Assembly: GCA_031769625.1 (NCBI GenBank)
Contig: JAUIMM010000124.1
Coordinates: 4,416,501 to 4,480,500 of the forward strand
From: Taudactylus pleione
Taxonomy: Eukaryota > Chordata > Amphibia > Anura > Myobatrachidae
Reading direction: 5' to 3'
Length of the DNA stretch: 64,000 bases
The notes beneath the pieces were generated by a model, which was not told the origin of the DNA, searched no databases, and worked only from the letters and a program-made list of their open reading frames with translations. Position numbers and translations under genes: made by a program. Shown piece by piece: positions 10,270-21,339 of the stretch (the first letter of the stretch is position 1; each line of letters opens with the position of its first letter).

Positions 10270-13200
10270 GGTGGGGTGTGCCATCATAATAGTCCAAATG
10301 ATGGCAGGATCCCAAAAGACATTCCTCCTGGTTCACAAACTTGCACCTCCTGCAAAGCATTTCGGACCTCTCAGGATCCTTCCTCAGGCAAAGGTAGTTT
10401 GTGTTTAAAAGACAAATCCTTTTTATCCCCTGCAATAGTCTCTTATTGGTGCTCCAATTCCCGCTTTTCTATGACAACTTCCTAGGAAAAACGGAAGTAA
10501 TATGCGTTCCATAGCGCGATCATTACCCAAAGAGTTGCTAGGGGATGAATACCGGGCTCCAATCACTGCCATCTTTGTAGGGCTTTTCTGCGGACTTAGA
10601 GTATTTATTAAATGTGTTCCACTTATTGCAAAACAATGCTGTACTTGGTATTCCGGCAGAGTCCATCCCTTTCTCAGTGGAACACAATTGAACACCACTC
10701 CCAGCAGCAAAGGAACCATACATAGATAAAAAAGAAAGTATGAATGATTAATAAAAAACATTAAAATAATAAAAACATACAAATATATAAAATTAGTCTA
10801 AAACCCATTTCAGTTCAAAATCAAGGTTTAAGGCTTTTGGCGAAAGTGTGTCCAAATTAAAAATCCACTTCATTTCACTGGTGGCCAGACGTTTTTCCAT
10901 ATCCTCTGACCGCCAATGTGGTTTGATCACTTGGATGCCAAAATTTTTTTTTATATGATTTTCATTCTTATCATGAATTTTTAAGAAATGGTCTGAGAAA
11001 GAATGTGTACTTAAACCCTTCCGAATATTATAAATATGTTCGGCCATTCTTAATTTAAAGTTCCTGGTAGTCCTACCAACATAAAACAAGCCGCATGTAC
11101 ATTCTAGAAGATATACAACATATCTTGAATGGCATGTAATAAAATCATTTATTTTATGTGTGATGCCATTCATTGTAAACTCAGTAATTTTTTAGTTGTT
11201 TATATTAGTTGATGCAGTAATTCGACACATTAGGCAGCTACCACACCTATGAAAGCCTTTACTTCTTTCGCTGGATTGGTTTTTTTCAGGCAAGACACTC
11301 CTAACTAATTTATCCTTAAGGGATGGAGCCCTTCTATATATATGAACTGGTTTCATATATATAGAAGGGCTTATACTTCACCTAAAACGGGGGTAGTACT
11401 TCACCTAAAACAGGATCATTTTTAAGTATGTCCCAATATTTCCTAATAATTTTCTCAATTTGTTTATGGTGGGCACCATATTGTGTGATAAACGCCCATT
11501 CATAATTGGTATTTTTAGTTTTGGATTTTTTGGATTTATCTTTTAGGAGGTCTTCTCTTTTAACCTCTCCTATTTGTTGCTTTGCGTTCATCAACAAGGA
11601 GTCAGAATAACCTTTTACTTTAAATCTTTCAGTCATTTCCTCAATTTGTAAATTTAAAGTGCTTTCATTTGTGCAGTTTCTCTTTAGTCTTTTAAATTGG
11701 CCCAATGGTATATTCTCAAGCCATCTATTATGATGTTCACTATTAGCTGCAATATAAGAATTGGAATCAGTCACCTTCTTGTGGGTTTTCTTACAAATCT
11801 TTCCATCATCAATATAAATGACTAAATCTAAAAAGACCAATTCAGTCTTACTAATATTAAAAGTCAAATGAATTTAAAACCATTTATATTTAAAATCTCT
11901 CAAAAAATATTATGATGGGTAAAATCCCCTCTCCAGATAAAAAGTACGTTGTCAATAAAACGCCACCAGGACACCAGATTTGCCCCACCTCCTTTAATTG
12001 GGTCTATAGTTAAAGTTTCTCAGTAGGCCATAAAGAGGTTAGAGTAACTAGGGGCAAACCTGGTGCCCATCGCGGTACCCAATATTTGTAAATAAAATGT
12101 ACCATTAAAATAAAAATAATAATTTTTTAAAATAAACGAAATGGCTTGTAAGATGAATACATTTAAATCTTCACTATAAGCACTTTGATCCAAAAAATAC
12201 TTAACAGCCTGTAGTCCTTTTTCTTCTTCAATTATAGTATATAAGGTACTCACATCGGCGGAAATTAAAAAACAGTCCTCATTCCAATTAATTTTATTTA
12301 TTTTTCTTAAAATATCACCAGTATCTTTTAAGTATGCATTAGTCAATAGGACTAATGGTTGCAAATAAAAATCAACCAATGCTGACAGATTTGAGGTTAA
12401 ACTGTTTGTGCCCGATATTATCGGGCGGCCTGGTGGTTTAGTCGCATGTTTATGGATTTTTGGCAAAATGTAAATAGTTGCGAAACTAGGATTTTCTATA
12501 TTAATGAAATCCATTTCATTTTTACTCAAAACCCCTTTTTCAAAGGCTGTTTTTGTAAACAACAACAATGATTTAGAAAAATTTTGGGTGGGATCACCCT
12601 TTAATTTTTTATATGTTGATTGATCATTTAATTGTCTATTTATTTCATTTAAATAATCCTCTTTATTCATTAGCACCACACTTCCACCTTTATCAGCCGG
12701 TTTGTTTATTAAATTATCATCTTTACTTAAAGTATCTATCGCTAAAAATTCCTTCTTAGTTAAATTTTGCTTTTTACAGGGTCTAATACCTTTTAAATCT
12801 TTACTCACCAATGAAGCAAAACACTCTAAGTTTCCACTTTTAACTTATATTGCTACCATTATCCTTTTCACTATTTTGCATAAGAAACATTTTTTTATAC
12901 TAAGTTTTCTGATATACTTTTCCAAATCAATGAAAAGTTAAAAATCATTAACTTTTGCTGTAGGAGCAAATTTTAATCCTTTTTTTAAGACTTTCATTTC
13001 AGTTTCATTTAGATTATGGTTGCTTAAATTGAAAACCTTACCTTCTTCAGGTATAGTACTTGTAACATGATCTCTTATTTGTTGAGGTTTTTATTTTTTT
13101 TATTTTTTGACCCCTCCTCTTCTACCTCTACTGTTTTTTTTTCCTTTTTTGTTATTTATTCTCTCCTCGGGGTCCAAGTGTCCCTCTCTAAAAAAGAAGA

Positions 13201-14455
13201 AGATGATCTTCCATCGGTTTGGTCTCCTATTAAGGGGTCATACCTATTGCGAACTGGGACTTTATAATCCATCTCATTATTTGATCTCCACTGATGGAAA
13301 TTTCTTTTATTTCTCATTGATAAATCTCTATTATTTCTTTTTTGTCCTTCCCATCTATGGCTATTCCATTTTTTCCATCTATATGGATCCCCGGATGTCC
13401 TGTTAGTTGGAATTTGAAGCAGTGGGGTATTATTATGGGGGTTTGGTTGGAATTCTTTCCTCTTTCCTCCCTTTGGCACCTGTTTAGGAGTTTTAAATGT
13501 ATTTGCTCTCTCATCTTTTTGAATTTCTATATCCTGTTTTGTGGTGTCTCTAAGGAATTTTTTATTTTTTTTATTTTTTTTATTTTTTAATTCTCTAGTG
13601 TTTTTTTCCAATTTCTCTATAATCTTATTTTCTCTTTCCTTTATATATTCTGAATCATGGAAAGGTTCTAGAAGAATTTTTAATGAATCTATTTCTTTAT
13701 TGACCTCTATTTGGTCTAATTGTCTCTCCCTTAGTATCAAATCAATCAGGGATTGCGAGCATTTGGTCAAAATAAAGTTCCATTTCTTGGTAAATCCTTC
13801 TTTATGTTTACCAAAAGATGGTTCTTTATTTATTAATAGTCCCTTGGGTATAATCTGTCTACTCTGGTAGTGTTCCAGAGTCATTATTTCCCACCAAAGG
13901 CGGTTTTCTTTAAGCATACAGGTCTCTAATTTACTCATAATAGATGTCAAATCCTCATCAATAACGTTAGGATCAAAATTATCGTCCAAGGTAAAAACAT
14001 CTTTTACATATTGTAATCTAGTTTCACGATAGGCAAACATATTCTTGCAGCACTAAAGGTACTCTGGTATTATCAAAAGTGCAATAAAAAATTTCAAAGG
14101 TGAATAACCCTTAAATTGTGCAAGAAATACAATTCTGCAGCTCCCAAACACACAAAAAATTAAGTAATACCAACTTCACAAGAATGCAACAAAACAAGGA
14201 ATGGTGCCTTGGATAGTGCTAATTGTAGATGAAGCCTTATATTAGGAAGGGAAATATACATAAAATACCCATCCAGTAAAAAAAAAAAAAATTATATCAT
14301 TTATTCAAAATAATTTAAAAACAAGAAACATAGACATAAAAGAGGAATCGGGATCCAAGATGTCAAAGTCTCACCAAATGGAGATGCTGCAGTGGGCTAG
14401 TGCTAAAGATCAGCAAAGGGTTCCAGGCCAGAATTAGCTCGGTACCACCGCAGAA
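10270..14455 (-). mobile_element. Penelope-like element (PLE), unit A, nearly full length
   Basis: Minus-strand retroelement with, in its own 5'-to-3' order, a 5' leader (14,455-14,041), an N-terminal coding region, RT, GIY-YIG endonuclease, 3'UTR (10,792-10,500) and a terminal repeat region near 10,270-10,500. The 3' terminal block (10,277-11,240) is repeated in the same orientation at 14,458-15,440, so the element is preceded by the tail of another unit. This partial tandem (pseudo-LTR) layout is typical of PLEs. A TTTATTTTATTTTATT-like run within 13,560-13,590 is the antisense of a lysine-rich coding stretch. Confidence 0.85.
10793..14040 (-). pseudogene. PLE polyprotein, unit A (N-domain, RT, GIY-YIG), disabled
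   Basis: Starting from the ATG at 14,040-14,038, a 294-codon frame runs to 13,156. It is rich in K, N, R and Q with a lysine/asparagine tract, and is an N-terminal extension of unknown role. The RT follows: the PADKGG block and RPIIS (within 12,811-12,020), motif A SADVSTLYT, and motif B GTAMGTRFAPSYSN. The catalytic YxDD box near 11,960 reads FIDN, so the second aspartate is lost here, whereas the right-arm copy (15,600 onward) keeps FIDD. The C-terminal part (11,867-11,382 and 11,173-10,793) holds a CX2CX2C cluster, then a GIY-YIG nuclease with VVYLLE...GLFYVGRTTR. At least four frame breaks or stops separate the blocks. Function in the family: target-primed reverse transcription with nicking by GIY-YIG. 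Confidence 0.85.
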
Positions 14456-15599
14456 GGCTTTTAATAGTCCAAATGATGGCAGGATCCCAAAAGACGTTCC
14501 TCCTGGTTCACAAACTTGCACCTCCTGCAACGTGTTTCGGACCTCTCAGGATCCTTCCTCAGGCAAAGGTAGTTTGTGTTTAAAAGACAAATCCTATTTA
14601 TCCCCTGCAATAGTGTCTTATTGTTGCTCCAATTCCCGCTTTTTTTCGTAGCAAACATTGCGATGACGTCACTTCCGGTCTTCACCAGAAGCTGCTTGCG
14701 TTCCATCTATGACAACTTCCTAGGAAAAACGGAAGTAATATGCGTTCCAAAGCGTGATCATTGCTCAAAGAGTTGCTAGGGGATGAATACCGGGCTCCAA
14801 TCGCGGCCATCTTTGTAGGGCTTTTCTGCGGACTTAGAGTATTCATTAAATGTGTTCCACTTATTGCAAAACTATGCCGTACTTGGTATTCCGGCAGAGT
14901 CCATCCCTTTCTCAGTGGAACATAATTGAACACCGCTCCCAGCAGCAAAGGAACCATAAATAGATAAAAAAGAAAGTATGAATGATTAATAAAAAACATT
15001 AAAATAATAAAAACATACAAATATATAAAATTAGTCTAAAACCCATTTCAGTTCAAAATCAAGATTTAAGCCTTTCGGCGAAAGTGTGTCCAAATTAAAA
15101 ATCCACTTAATTTTACTGGTGGGCATACGTTTTTCCATATCCTTTGACCGCCAATGTGGTTTGATCACTTGGATGCCAAAATTTTTTTTATATGATTTTC
15201 ATTCTTATCATGAATTTTTAAGAAATGGTCTGAGAAAGAATGTGTACTTAAACCCTTCCGAATATTATAAATATGTTCGGCCATTCTTAATTTAAAGTTC
15301 CTGGTAGTCCTACCAACATAAAACAAGCCGCATGTACATTCTAGAAGATATACAACATATCTTGAATGGCATGTAATAAAATCATTTATTTTATGTGTGA
15401 TGCCATTCATTGTAAACTCAGTAATTTTTTAGTTGTTTATATTAGTTGATGCGGTAGTTCGACACATTAGGCAGCTACCACACCTATGAAAGCCTTTACT
15501 TCTTTCGCTGGATTGGTTTTTTTCAGGCAAGACACTCCTAACTAATTTATCCTTAAGGGATGGAGTCCTTCTATATATATGAACTGGTTTCATGGGTAG
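14456..15599 (-). mobile_element. partial PLE unit B (3' end only), minus strand, left arm of inverted junction
   Basis: Homologous to 10,277-11,350 and in the same orientation. It carries the linker and GIY-YIG coding part (15,611-15,165, ending in a frameshift at a short A/T run), then 3'UTR and the tail whose end abuts the 5' leader of unit A. At about 15,599 the sequence turns into unit C on the other strand, so this is the left arm of a head-to-head inverted junction. The RT core is missing. A copy of the CTGAGGA...GAAAC motif lies at 14,534-14,562 on minus. Confidence 0.8.
14531..14563 (-). ncRNA. hammerhead-like motif in PLE tail (unit B)
   Basis: Minus-strand copy of the motif described at 16,901: CTGAGGA (14,562-14,556), stem arms, GAAAC (14,538-14,534) and ACGTTGC. 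It is identical in the core to unit C. The equivalent at the 3' end of unit A (10,355-10,387) has GAAAT in place of GAAAC, so that copy looks decayed. Confidence 0.4.
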
Positions 15600-16617
15600 G
15601 AGGTGCGGCAAATCTGGTGTCCTGGTGGCATTTTATTGACGACATACTTTTTATCTGGAGAGGGGATTTTACCCATCTTAATAATTTTTGTGAGATTTTA
15701 AATACAAATGGTTTTAATATTAATTTGACTTTTAATATTAGTAAGACTGAATTGGTCTTTTTAGATTTAGTCATTTATATTGATGATGGAAAGATTTGTA
15801 AGAAAACCCACAAGAAGGTGACTGATTCCAATTCTTATATTGCAGCTAATAGTGAACATCATAATAGATGGCTTGAGAATATACCATTGGGACAATTTAA
15901 AAGACTAAAGAGAAACTGCACAAATGAAAGCACTTTAAATTTACAAATTGAGGAAATGACTGAAAGATTTAAATAAAAGGTTATTCTGACTCCTTGTTGA
16001 TGAAAGCCAAGCAACAAATAGAAGAGGTTAAAAGAGAAGACCTCCTAAAAGATAAATCCAAAAAATCCAAAACTAAAAAAAAACAATTATGAGTAGGCGT
16101 TTATCACACAATATGGTGCCACCATAAACAAATTGAGAAAATGATTAGGAAATATTGGGACATACTTAAAAATGATCCTGTTTTAGGTGAAGTACTACCC
16201 ATGAAACCAGTTCATATATATAGAAGGGCTCCATCCCTTAAGGATAAATTAGTTAGGAGTGTCTTGCCTGAAAAAAAACAATCCAGCGAAAGAAGTAAAG
16301 GCTTTCATAGGTGTGGTAGCTGCCTAATGTGTCAAACTACCGCATCAACTAATATGAACAACAAAAAAATTACTGAGTTTACAATGAATGGCATCGCACA
16401 TAAAATAAATGATTTTATTACATGCCATTCAAGATATGTTGTATATCTTCTAAAATGTACATGCGGCTTGTTTTATGTTAGTAGGACTACCAGGAACCTT
16501 AAATTAAGAATGGCCGAACATATTTATAATATTCGGAAGGGTTTAAGTACACATTCTTTCTCAGACCATTTCTTAAAAATTCATGATAAGAATGAAAATC
16601 ATTTAAAAAACATTTAA
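15560..16617 (+). pseudogene. PLE RT/GIY-YIG fragment, unit C
   Basis: Two open pieces, about 15,600-15,976 and 16,141-16,617, carry the RT palm (FIDDILFIW, followed by an FLDLVIYIDDG block) and the GIY-YIG domain (VVYLLKCTCGLFYVSRTTR). The YVG step of the nuclease motif reads YVS here, a likely damaging change compared with YVG in units A and B. The ATG at 15,560 and the first ~13 codons come from antisense sequence of the neighbouring arm, so the apparent start is an artefact of the junction. The frame is broken between 15,977 and 16,140. Confidence 0.75.
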
Positions 16618-17390
16618 TGAATACTCTAAGTCCACAGAAAAGCCCTACAAAGATGGCCGCGATTGGAGCCCGGTATTCATCCCTTAGCAACTCTTTGAGC
16701 AATGATCACGCTATGGAACGCATATTACTTCCGTTTTTCCTACGAAGTTGTCATAGATGGAACGCAAGCAGCTTCTGGTGAAGACCGGAAGTGACGTCAT
16801 TGCAATGTTTGCTGCGAAAAAAAGCGGGAATTGGAGCAACAATAAGACACTATTGCAGGGGATAAATAGGATTTGTCTTTTAAACACAAACTACCTTTGC
16901 CTGAGGAAGGATCCTGAGAGGTCCGAAACACGTTGCAGGAGGTGAAAGTTTGTGAACCAGGAGGAACGTCTTTTGGGATCCTGCCATCATTTGGACTATT
17001 AAAAGCCTTCTGCGGTGGTACCGAGCTAATTCTGGCCCGGAACCCTTTGCTGATCTTTAGCACTAGCCCACCGCAGCATCTCGATTTGGTGAGACTTTGA
17101 CATCTTGGATCCCGATTCCTCTTTTATGTCTATGTTTCTTGTTTTAAAATTATTTTGAATAAATGATATCATTTTTTTTTTTTTTTACTGGATGGGTATT
17201 TTATGTATATTTCCCTTCCTAATATAAGGCTTCATCTACAATTAGCGCTATCCGAGGCACCATTCCTTGTTTTGTTGCATTCTTTTGAAGTTGGTATTAC
17301 TTCATTTTTTGTGTGTTTGGGAGCTGCAGAATTGTATTTCTTGCGCAATTTAAGGGTTACTCACCTTTTGAAATTTTTTAAAGAAAAAAA
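15600..17390 (+). mobile_element. partial PLE unit C, plus strand, right arm of inverted junction
   Basis: Reads in plus: RT palm with an intact FIDD box (near 15,630), thumb region, GIY-YIG nuclease (16,141-16,617), 3'UTR (16,620-16,756), the terminal block (16,757-17,063), then the 5' leader of a further unit (17,064-17,390). That leader matches the complement of 14,084-14,400 and stops at a TTTGAAATTTTTT run. Coding is broken by a 1-base loss after ERFK (stop at about 15,974) and by stops near 16,080. About 16,200-17,390 pairs as reverse complement with 14,080-15,599. Confidence 0.8.
16901..16938 (+). ncRNA. hammerhead-like motif in PLE tail (unit C)
   Basis: CTGAGGA (16,901-16,907), one extra A, a complementary pair of arms GGATC/GGTCC, then GAAAC (16,925-16,929), AC, GTT and GCAGG. 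This matches the order of hammerhead core elements (CUGANGA, stem II, GAAA, very short stem III AC/GU, NUH site GUU). The bases before CTGAGGA (CCTTTGC) can pair with those after GTT (GCAGGAGG) as stem I, with G-U pairs and one mismatch. The extra base before stem II departs from the canonical core. Hammerheads are reported in PLEs, but activity here is unproven. Confidence 0.4.
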
Positions 17391-18230
17391 AGATAGACAA
17401 GGACCAAAAGTTTAAAAACTAAATATAAGAAACAAGACATAGAAATCCACAAAAAAACAACTCACTAAGGTATCAAATAGAGCTCTCACCAAAATCAGAC
17501 CATTAAACTCCAAGCACCTCTGCTCTCTCCTTCCAAAACCAAAGAAACATATGCAATGCAAAACAATGCTTATATAGAGCTAATGAAGACAAACTCCATC
17601 CACTTTGCCAGACCAATTGCCACAGTGGTTTAATAGCAAACATGCCGTATGTAATGAAAAGCGTTGCTGGATTGGCGTGTTTTTCTTTGGTTACAACAAA
17701 GTCAATTGAAGTCTCTGCTGAGTAACGTAGTTACTTTGTAACTTGACACCTATTACATCTGGTGAGTTATTATGCATTCTCACAGCAAACCAGCAGTGTG
17801 TTGTGGCGAGAACAATTGCATGGCATTGGCAACCTATTACATTTACCCCTTGGTGTGCAACTCATTTAATGCACCAAGATTATAGGGGTGTTTGCCTCAA
17901 TATACCTTAGTACTCACAATTATTTGTTATTATTTTTTATATATTTATGCTATTTATGTTTTACTGATTAAATACAGGTTATTTATAATTTCTTAGATGT
18001 GTTCACCTCTCTTTTCATAATATTAATTATTGTTATAATTATACATGGTAATTTGCCTTGCATAATATATACAAATGCATCTGATAGGATTTTTGACGTT
18101 TAGCGTTGTAACTTTAATTCATGCACTCATTGGGGCCTACTTTGTGTCACATGCAAATTGGCTGTACAGTAGTTTCAGAAGCCAGATTTATTACCTTATG
18201 CTTTTGCTAATGCATAGGAATAATGTGGGA
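17391..18230. other. intergenic, no feature recognised
   Basis: AT-rich sequence without a recognisable gene. The open frame at 18,075-18,240 upstream of the L2-like tail has no similarity I can name. An A-rich patch at 17,391-17,460 follows the end of the PLE leader. Confidence 0.4.
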
Positions 18231-18234
18231 CTAG

Positions 18235-18670
18235 TGTGTCTGCAAGCGGAAACCATTGCCTTCTCCCATTCCCCATTCAATACAGGACTTTTACAGGCTG
18301 TACCCTCTCTGTGGAATGCTTTTCTTCACAGAACAAAACTTTCTTCTAGCTTCCAAAATTCAAGCGTAATTGTACCTCTGCAAACAAGCTAATCAAATTC
18401 CTGAACCACCCACATAATTTCCCAAATTCCTTAACCACCCATATAATATACAGGATGACCTCCCTTCTATACAGTTCACATAAAACTTACATATGTTCTC
18501 TTTTTACATGCATACAACCCTGTTGACACCAGACCAACATTGCAGTGTGACTATAGCCCATAATGAACCTTTTACCTTTGCAATATGGCTGGACCAATAT
18601 GCACTTATCCTCAGATAACAAATGTCTAATTCCCTATAGATTGTAAGCTGGCAAGCAAGGAATTCTTACT
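18235..18670 (+). pseudogene. L2/CR1-like LINE 3' end relic
   Basis: About 18,240-18,392 encodes a stretch with the LWN signature (VPSLWNAF, followed by SSFQNSS) that resembles the extreme C-terminus of L2/CR1-group ORF2 proteins. There F/Y-S...P.LWN.LP is followed by a short Phe-rich tail. The downstream ~280 bp includes TAGATTGTAAGCTGGCAAGCAAGG, a phrase typical of vertebrate L2/CR1 3'UTRs. Everything upstream (RT, endonuclease) is missing. Identification rests on a short match. Confidence 0.5.
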
Positions 18671-18687
18671 CTTTTGTCTGTCTAGGG

Positions 18688-18844
18688 CAGGGGTCTTCAA
18701 ACTTGGCCCTCCAGATGCTGTGGAACTACACATCCCAGCATGCACTGCACATAGTTTTAGCATGCTGTTATATCAAAAAGGTGGCAGTGCATGCTGGGAT
18801 GTGTAGTTCCACAGCAGCTGGAGGGCCAAGTTTGAAGACCCCTG
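18688..18844. mobile_element. short hAT MITE with perfect 8-bp TSD
   Basis: A 157-bp near-perfect hairpin. It starts CAGGGGTCTTCAAAC and ends GTTTGAAGACCCCTG, with arms about 65 nt long that contain CATCCCAGCATGC and its complement. It is flanked by identical 8-bp repeats GTCTAGGG (18,680-18,687 and 18,845-18,852). CAGGGG termini with an 8-bp TSD indicate hAT. It lies directly after the L2-like tail. Confidence 0.92.
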
Positions 18845-19062
18845 GTCTAGGGAGTTTAGTGTAGTTTGGATGGGTGTGAGGAAGGGTGACAGGTAGAGGA
18901 GGTAGGAGCAGGGCTTAATGGTGGGGTATTAGGACTATGGTGGTGGAGATGTGAATTAAAATGGAGAGATGGGGGTAGAGAGGTGGAGGGTAGATAGGGG
19001 CGGGGAGGGGGATGAGGAGGTGGATAGAGAATGGGACAGGTTGTAGAATAGATTGTGCAGAC

Positions 19063-19182
19063 CAGGGGTGGGCAATAAGCGGCCTTCCAGCTGTTGTTAA
19101 ACTACAAATCCCAGCATGCCTTGCAATGTGCTGGCATGTGTAGTACTACAACAGCTGGGGGGATGTTTATTGCCCACCCCTA
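19063..19182. mobile_element. short hAT-like MITE, 8-bp TSD with one mismatch
   Basis: A 120-bp hairpin beginning CAGGGGTGGGCAATAA and ending TTTATTGCCCACCCCTA. The flanks are GTGCAGAC (19,055-19,062) and GTGTAGAC (19,183-19,190), an 8-bp target duplication with one later substitution. It is similar in style to the element at 18,688 and shares the CCAGCATGC core, so both may use the same transposase family. Confidence 0.85.
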
Positions 19183-19190
19183 GTGTAGAC

Positions 19191-20260
19191 ACTGAGTGAG
19201 TGGGGGTGATGAGAAAAAAGTTGGTCATTGTGTAGATGTGAGAAAAAGGGGGAGGAACACCGAAAGTATGAATGGAGGCTGTATGAGAGACAGTGCAATA
19301 GATGTGTAAACTTGCAGATGAATGCACAGTGTGGGTACAAGTAAATGTGTATAGGCAATGACAATAGCTTATAACAAGGAGGAATAAATATGGAGATTTT
19401 ATGTGTGCAGACATTAAATGCTAAATAGACAGTGAGCCTGATTCACTACGGAACGCCACACAGTTCAACTGCGATAGTATGCTAATCCATTGTGATCGCA
19501 ATGCCCTCGCAGCACTACACAAGGACGCCCACTTTACTTTGTACACATCCGTAATGTTTGACTGCACAGCCATCGGTACAATCAAGTACCATCGCAGCCT
19601 CATGCACATTTGCCTGTTAGGATGTTGGTGGTTGGGATGCTGGCACTGGGATTCTGACTGGTGTCGGGATTCCGGCACTGACATTCTAAATGCCGGTATC
19701 TCGACAGCCGAGATATAAAGTTCAACGTGGAGTGTCCAGGTTATGAAGGCAGCAGGTGGTAGCAGTTGAAAGTCAGTTAACTCACAATGGTTTGATGATA
19801 GCTGAAGCAGAGACAGCTGATGGAATGTTTTCCTTCTGTTTTCTTATACCAGTTATATTAATATTATCATATACTCATGTATAAAAAAACCTCTTAAAGC
19901 AGACAAAAAATAAATTATATATACAAGTCACGAAATTATTATTCCAAAACCCTTGTCCTTTGTCAAAACCAAACAAGGCAACAATGCAATATGAAAAGCA
20001 GCTTTTCTGAGGAAACACATGGGAAATTACATATCTATTGTGAAATTATGGTAATATGGAATCAAGTGGTTATACAAGATACAAAGCAATGGGCACAGGC
20101 ACACTTAAGATACTAAGACCATATGAAACACCCCATGTAACTGACTATTCAGTTAGTGAGAACCTCATATAAGAAGGCAAGAGTTATAGGGTACAGTAAG
20201 TCAACTAAGTGCTGAGTGCAAAGTGACCTTTAACAAGGCATATCCAGTAAGAATTCCCAA
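19191..20260. other. no gene; possible old MITE at 19,435-19,720
   Basis: A phrase GCCTGATTCACTACGG (19,437) resembles the ends of the 3-bp-TSD MITE family, but no matching opposite end was found. The segment 19,615-19,720, with GTCGGGATTCCGGCA and GGTATCTCGACAGCC, looks like the arm of a foldback element. The rest is AT-rich with no features seen. Confidence 0.35.
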
Positions 20261-20264
20261 ATTG

Positions 20265-20559
20265 TCATTCATTGTCAGGATGGAGTATGAGAAGTGGCAT
20301 TCCATCTACATTCCAATCCTGTTTTAAAAATGGTGTGGTTGCACCAGGATTTGACATGCAAACAATGGAGAACTGTCAAATCATTAGCTGGCCTGATGAA
20401 TCCCAGTGCCTGTTACTCCACGTTGATGACAAGAACACAAATATTTTCTGCCTAGTGTCAACATTGCAGCTTCTGGTGGTGGTATGGTTTAGGAGAGTCA
20501 CATATATCAGGACCCTTGTTATGTGTAGAATGCTATTTGTACCTTATAGGAAATCTTAA
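20265..20559 (+). pseudogene. possible Tc1/mariner transposase scrap
   Basis: The plus-strand translation contains IISWPDESQCLLLHVDD, which resembles the WSDESRF...D block around the first catalytic aspartate of Tc1-like transposases. It is followed at about 20,475 by a GGTGGTATGGTT step that could be the GG..V.VWG block in another frame. No TIRs or TA duplication were found, and the second aspartate and the glutamate regions are absent. If real it is a very old fragment. Confidence 0.35.
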
Positions 20560-20642
20560 TATCTTTGCCAATATTATAATTCATGTCAGCATCATAACAT
20601 TGTGTGATATGGTGAGTAAAATTTCATATTTTTTGGAATATA

Positions 20643-21241
20643 GGCCCTCATTCAGAGCCGCTCGTTAGCGGCAGTACGCTCGTTCCGAGCGATGTTTGCA
20701 CATCTGCGCATGCGTACGGTTTTTAGTACGCATGCGCGAACCAGTCAGTGCGGCCGAAAATCGTTGGTACGCAATATAGCGAGGGCCTGCTATTTTGAGT
20801 GACAGAATGAGGCGTATGTGGGTGGTAACAGGGGAAGGTGCTTGAAAATGGGGAGTGGAGATCCGAACGCAGGCGTGCTTAAAGGTCAAAACGGGCGTTT
20901 TATGGGTGTGTATATTTAAAACAGCAGCGTCATTGACCACGTCACTGGGTTATTTTATAGCCAGAACTGCTCGCAAATTTGTGGTAGCAAACACCAACCA
21001 CAAGAATAGCGAGCAGTTCATACGCTGGTCGATGTACTCGATTAATCTAATAAATAGCGGACATGACGTATGGTGTGAGCGGCTAGGGGGCGTTTTTAAC
21101 AAATAAACGAGCGTATGTTTTGCTCGCTCGTTCAGACTTAGAGGTGTGAACAGACTGCAATGTGCGTACGGATCATTTGAATAGCCACCCCTTGTTTTTA
21201 AACGAACGACCACAAATAGCGAACGGCTCTGAATCAGGCCC
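20643..21241. mobile_element. MITE family 1, copy 1 (3-bp TSD, Harbinger-like)
   Basis: A 599-bp element with ends GGCCCTCATTCAGAGCC and GGCTCTGAATCAGGCCC, flanked by ATA on both sides (20,640-20,642 and 21,242-21,244). It shares most of its length with 26,183-26,782, in the same orientation, including GACAG, GGCGTATGTGGGTGGTAAC and GCGCATGCGTACGG blocks. It is non-coding. A 3-bp A/T target duplication and TIRs of this kind suggest PIF/Harbinger; that assignment is inference. Confidence 0.85.
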
Positions 21242-21339
21242 ATAGTTTCTTTGTTTATGTGACTTATCTTTCTGTAAATTTATGGATAGTGTAAAATGAT
21301 GAGCGGTTCTATATAGTTGTTGATCCAAATGCTTCTATA

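Noticed and set aside
13067..13870. Plus-strand Phe/Ser-rich frames
   Set aside because: Antisense of the lysine-rich N-terminal region of PLE unit A.
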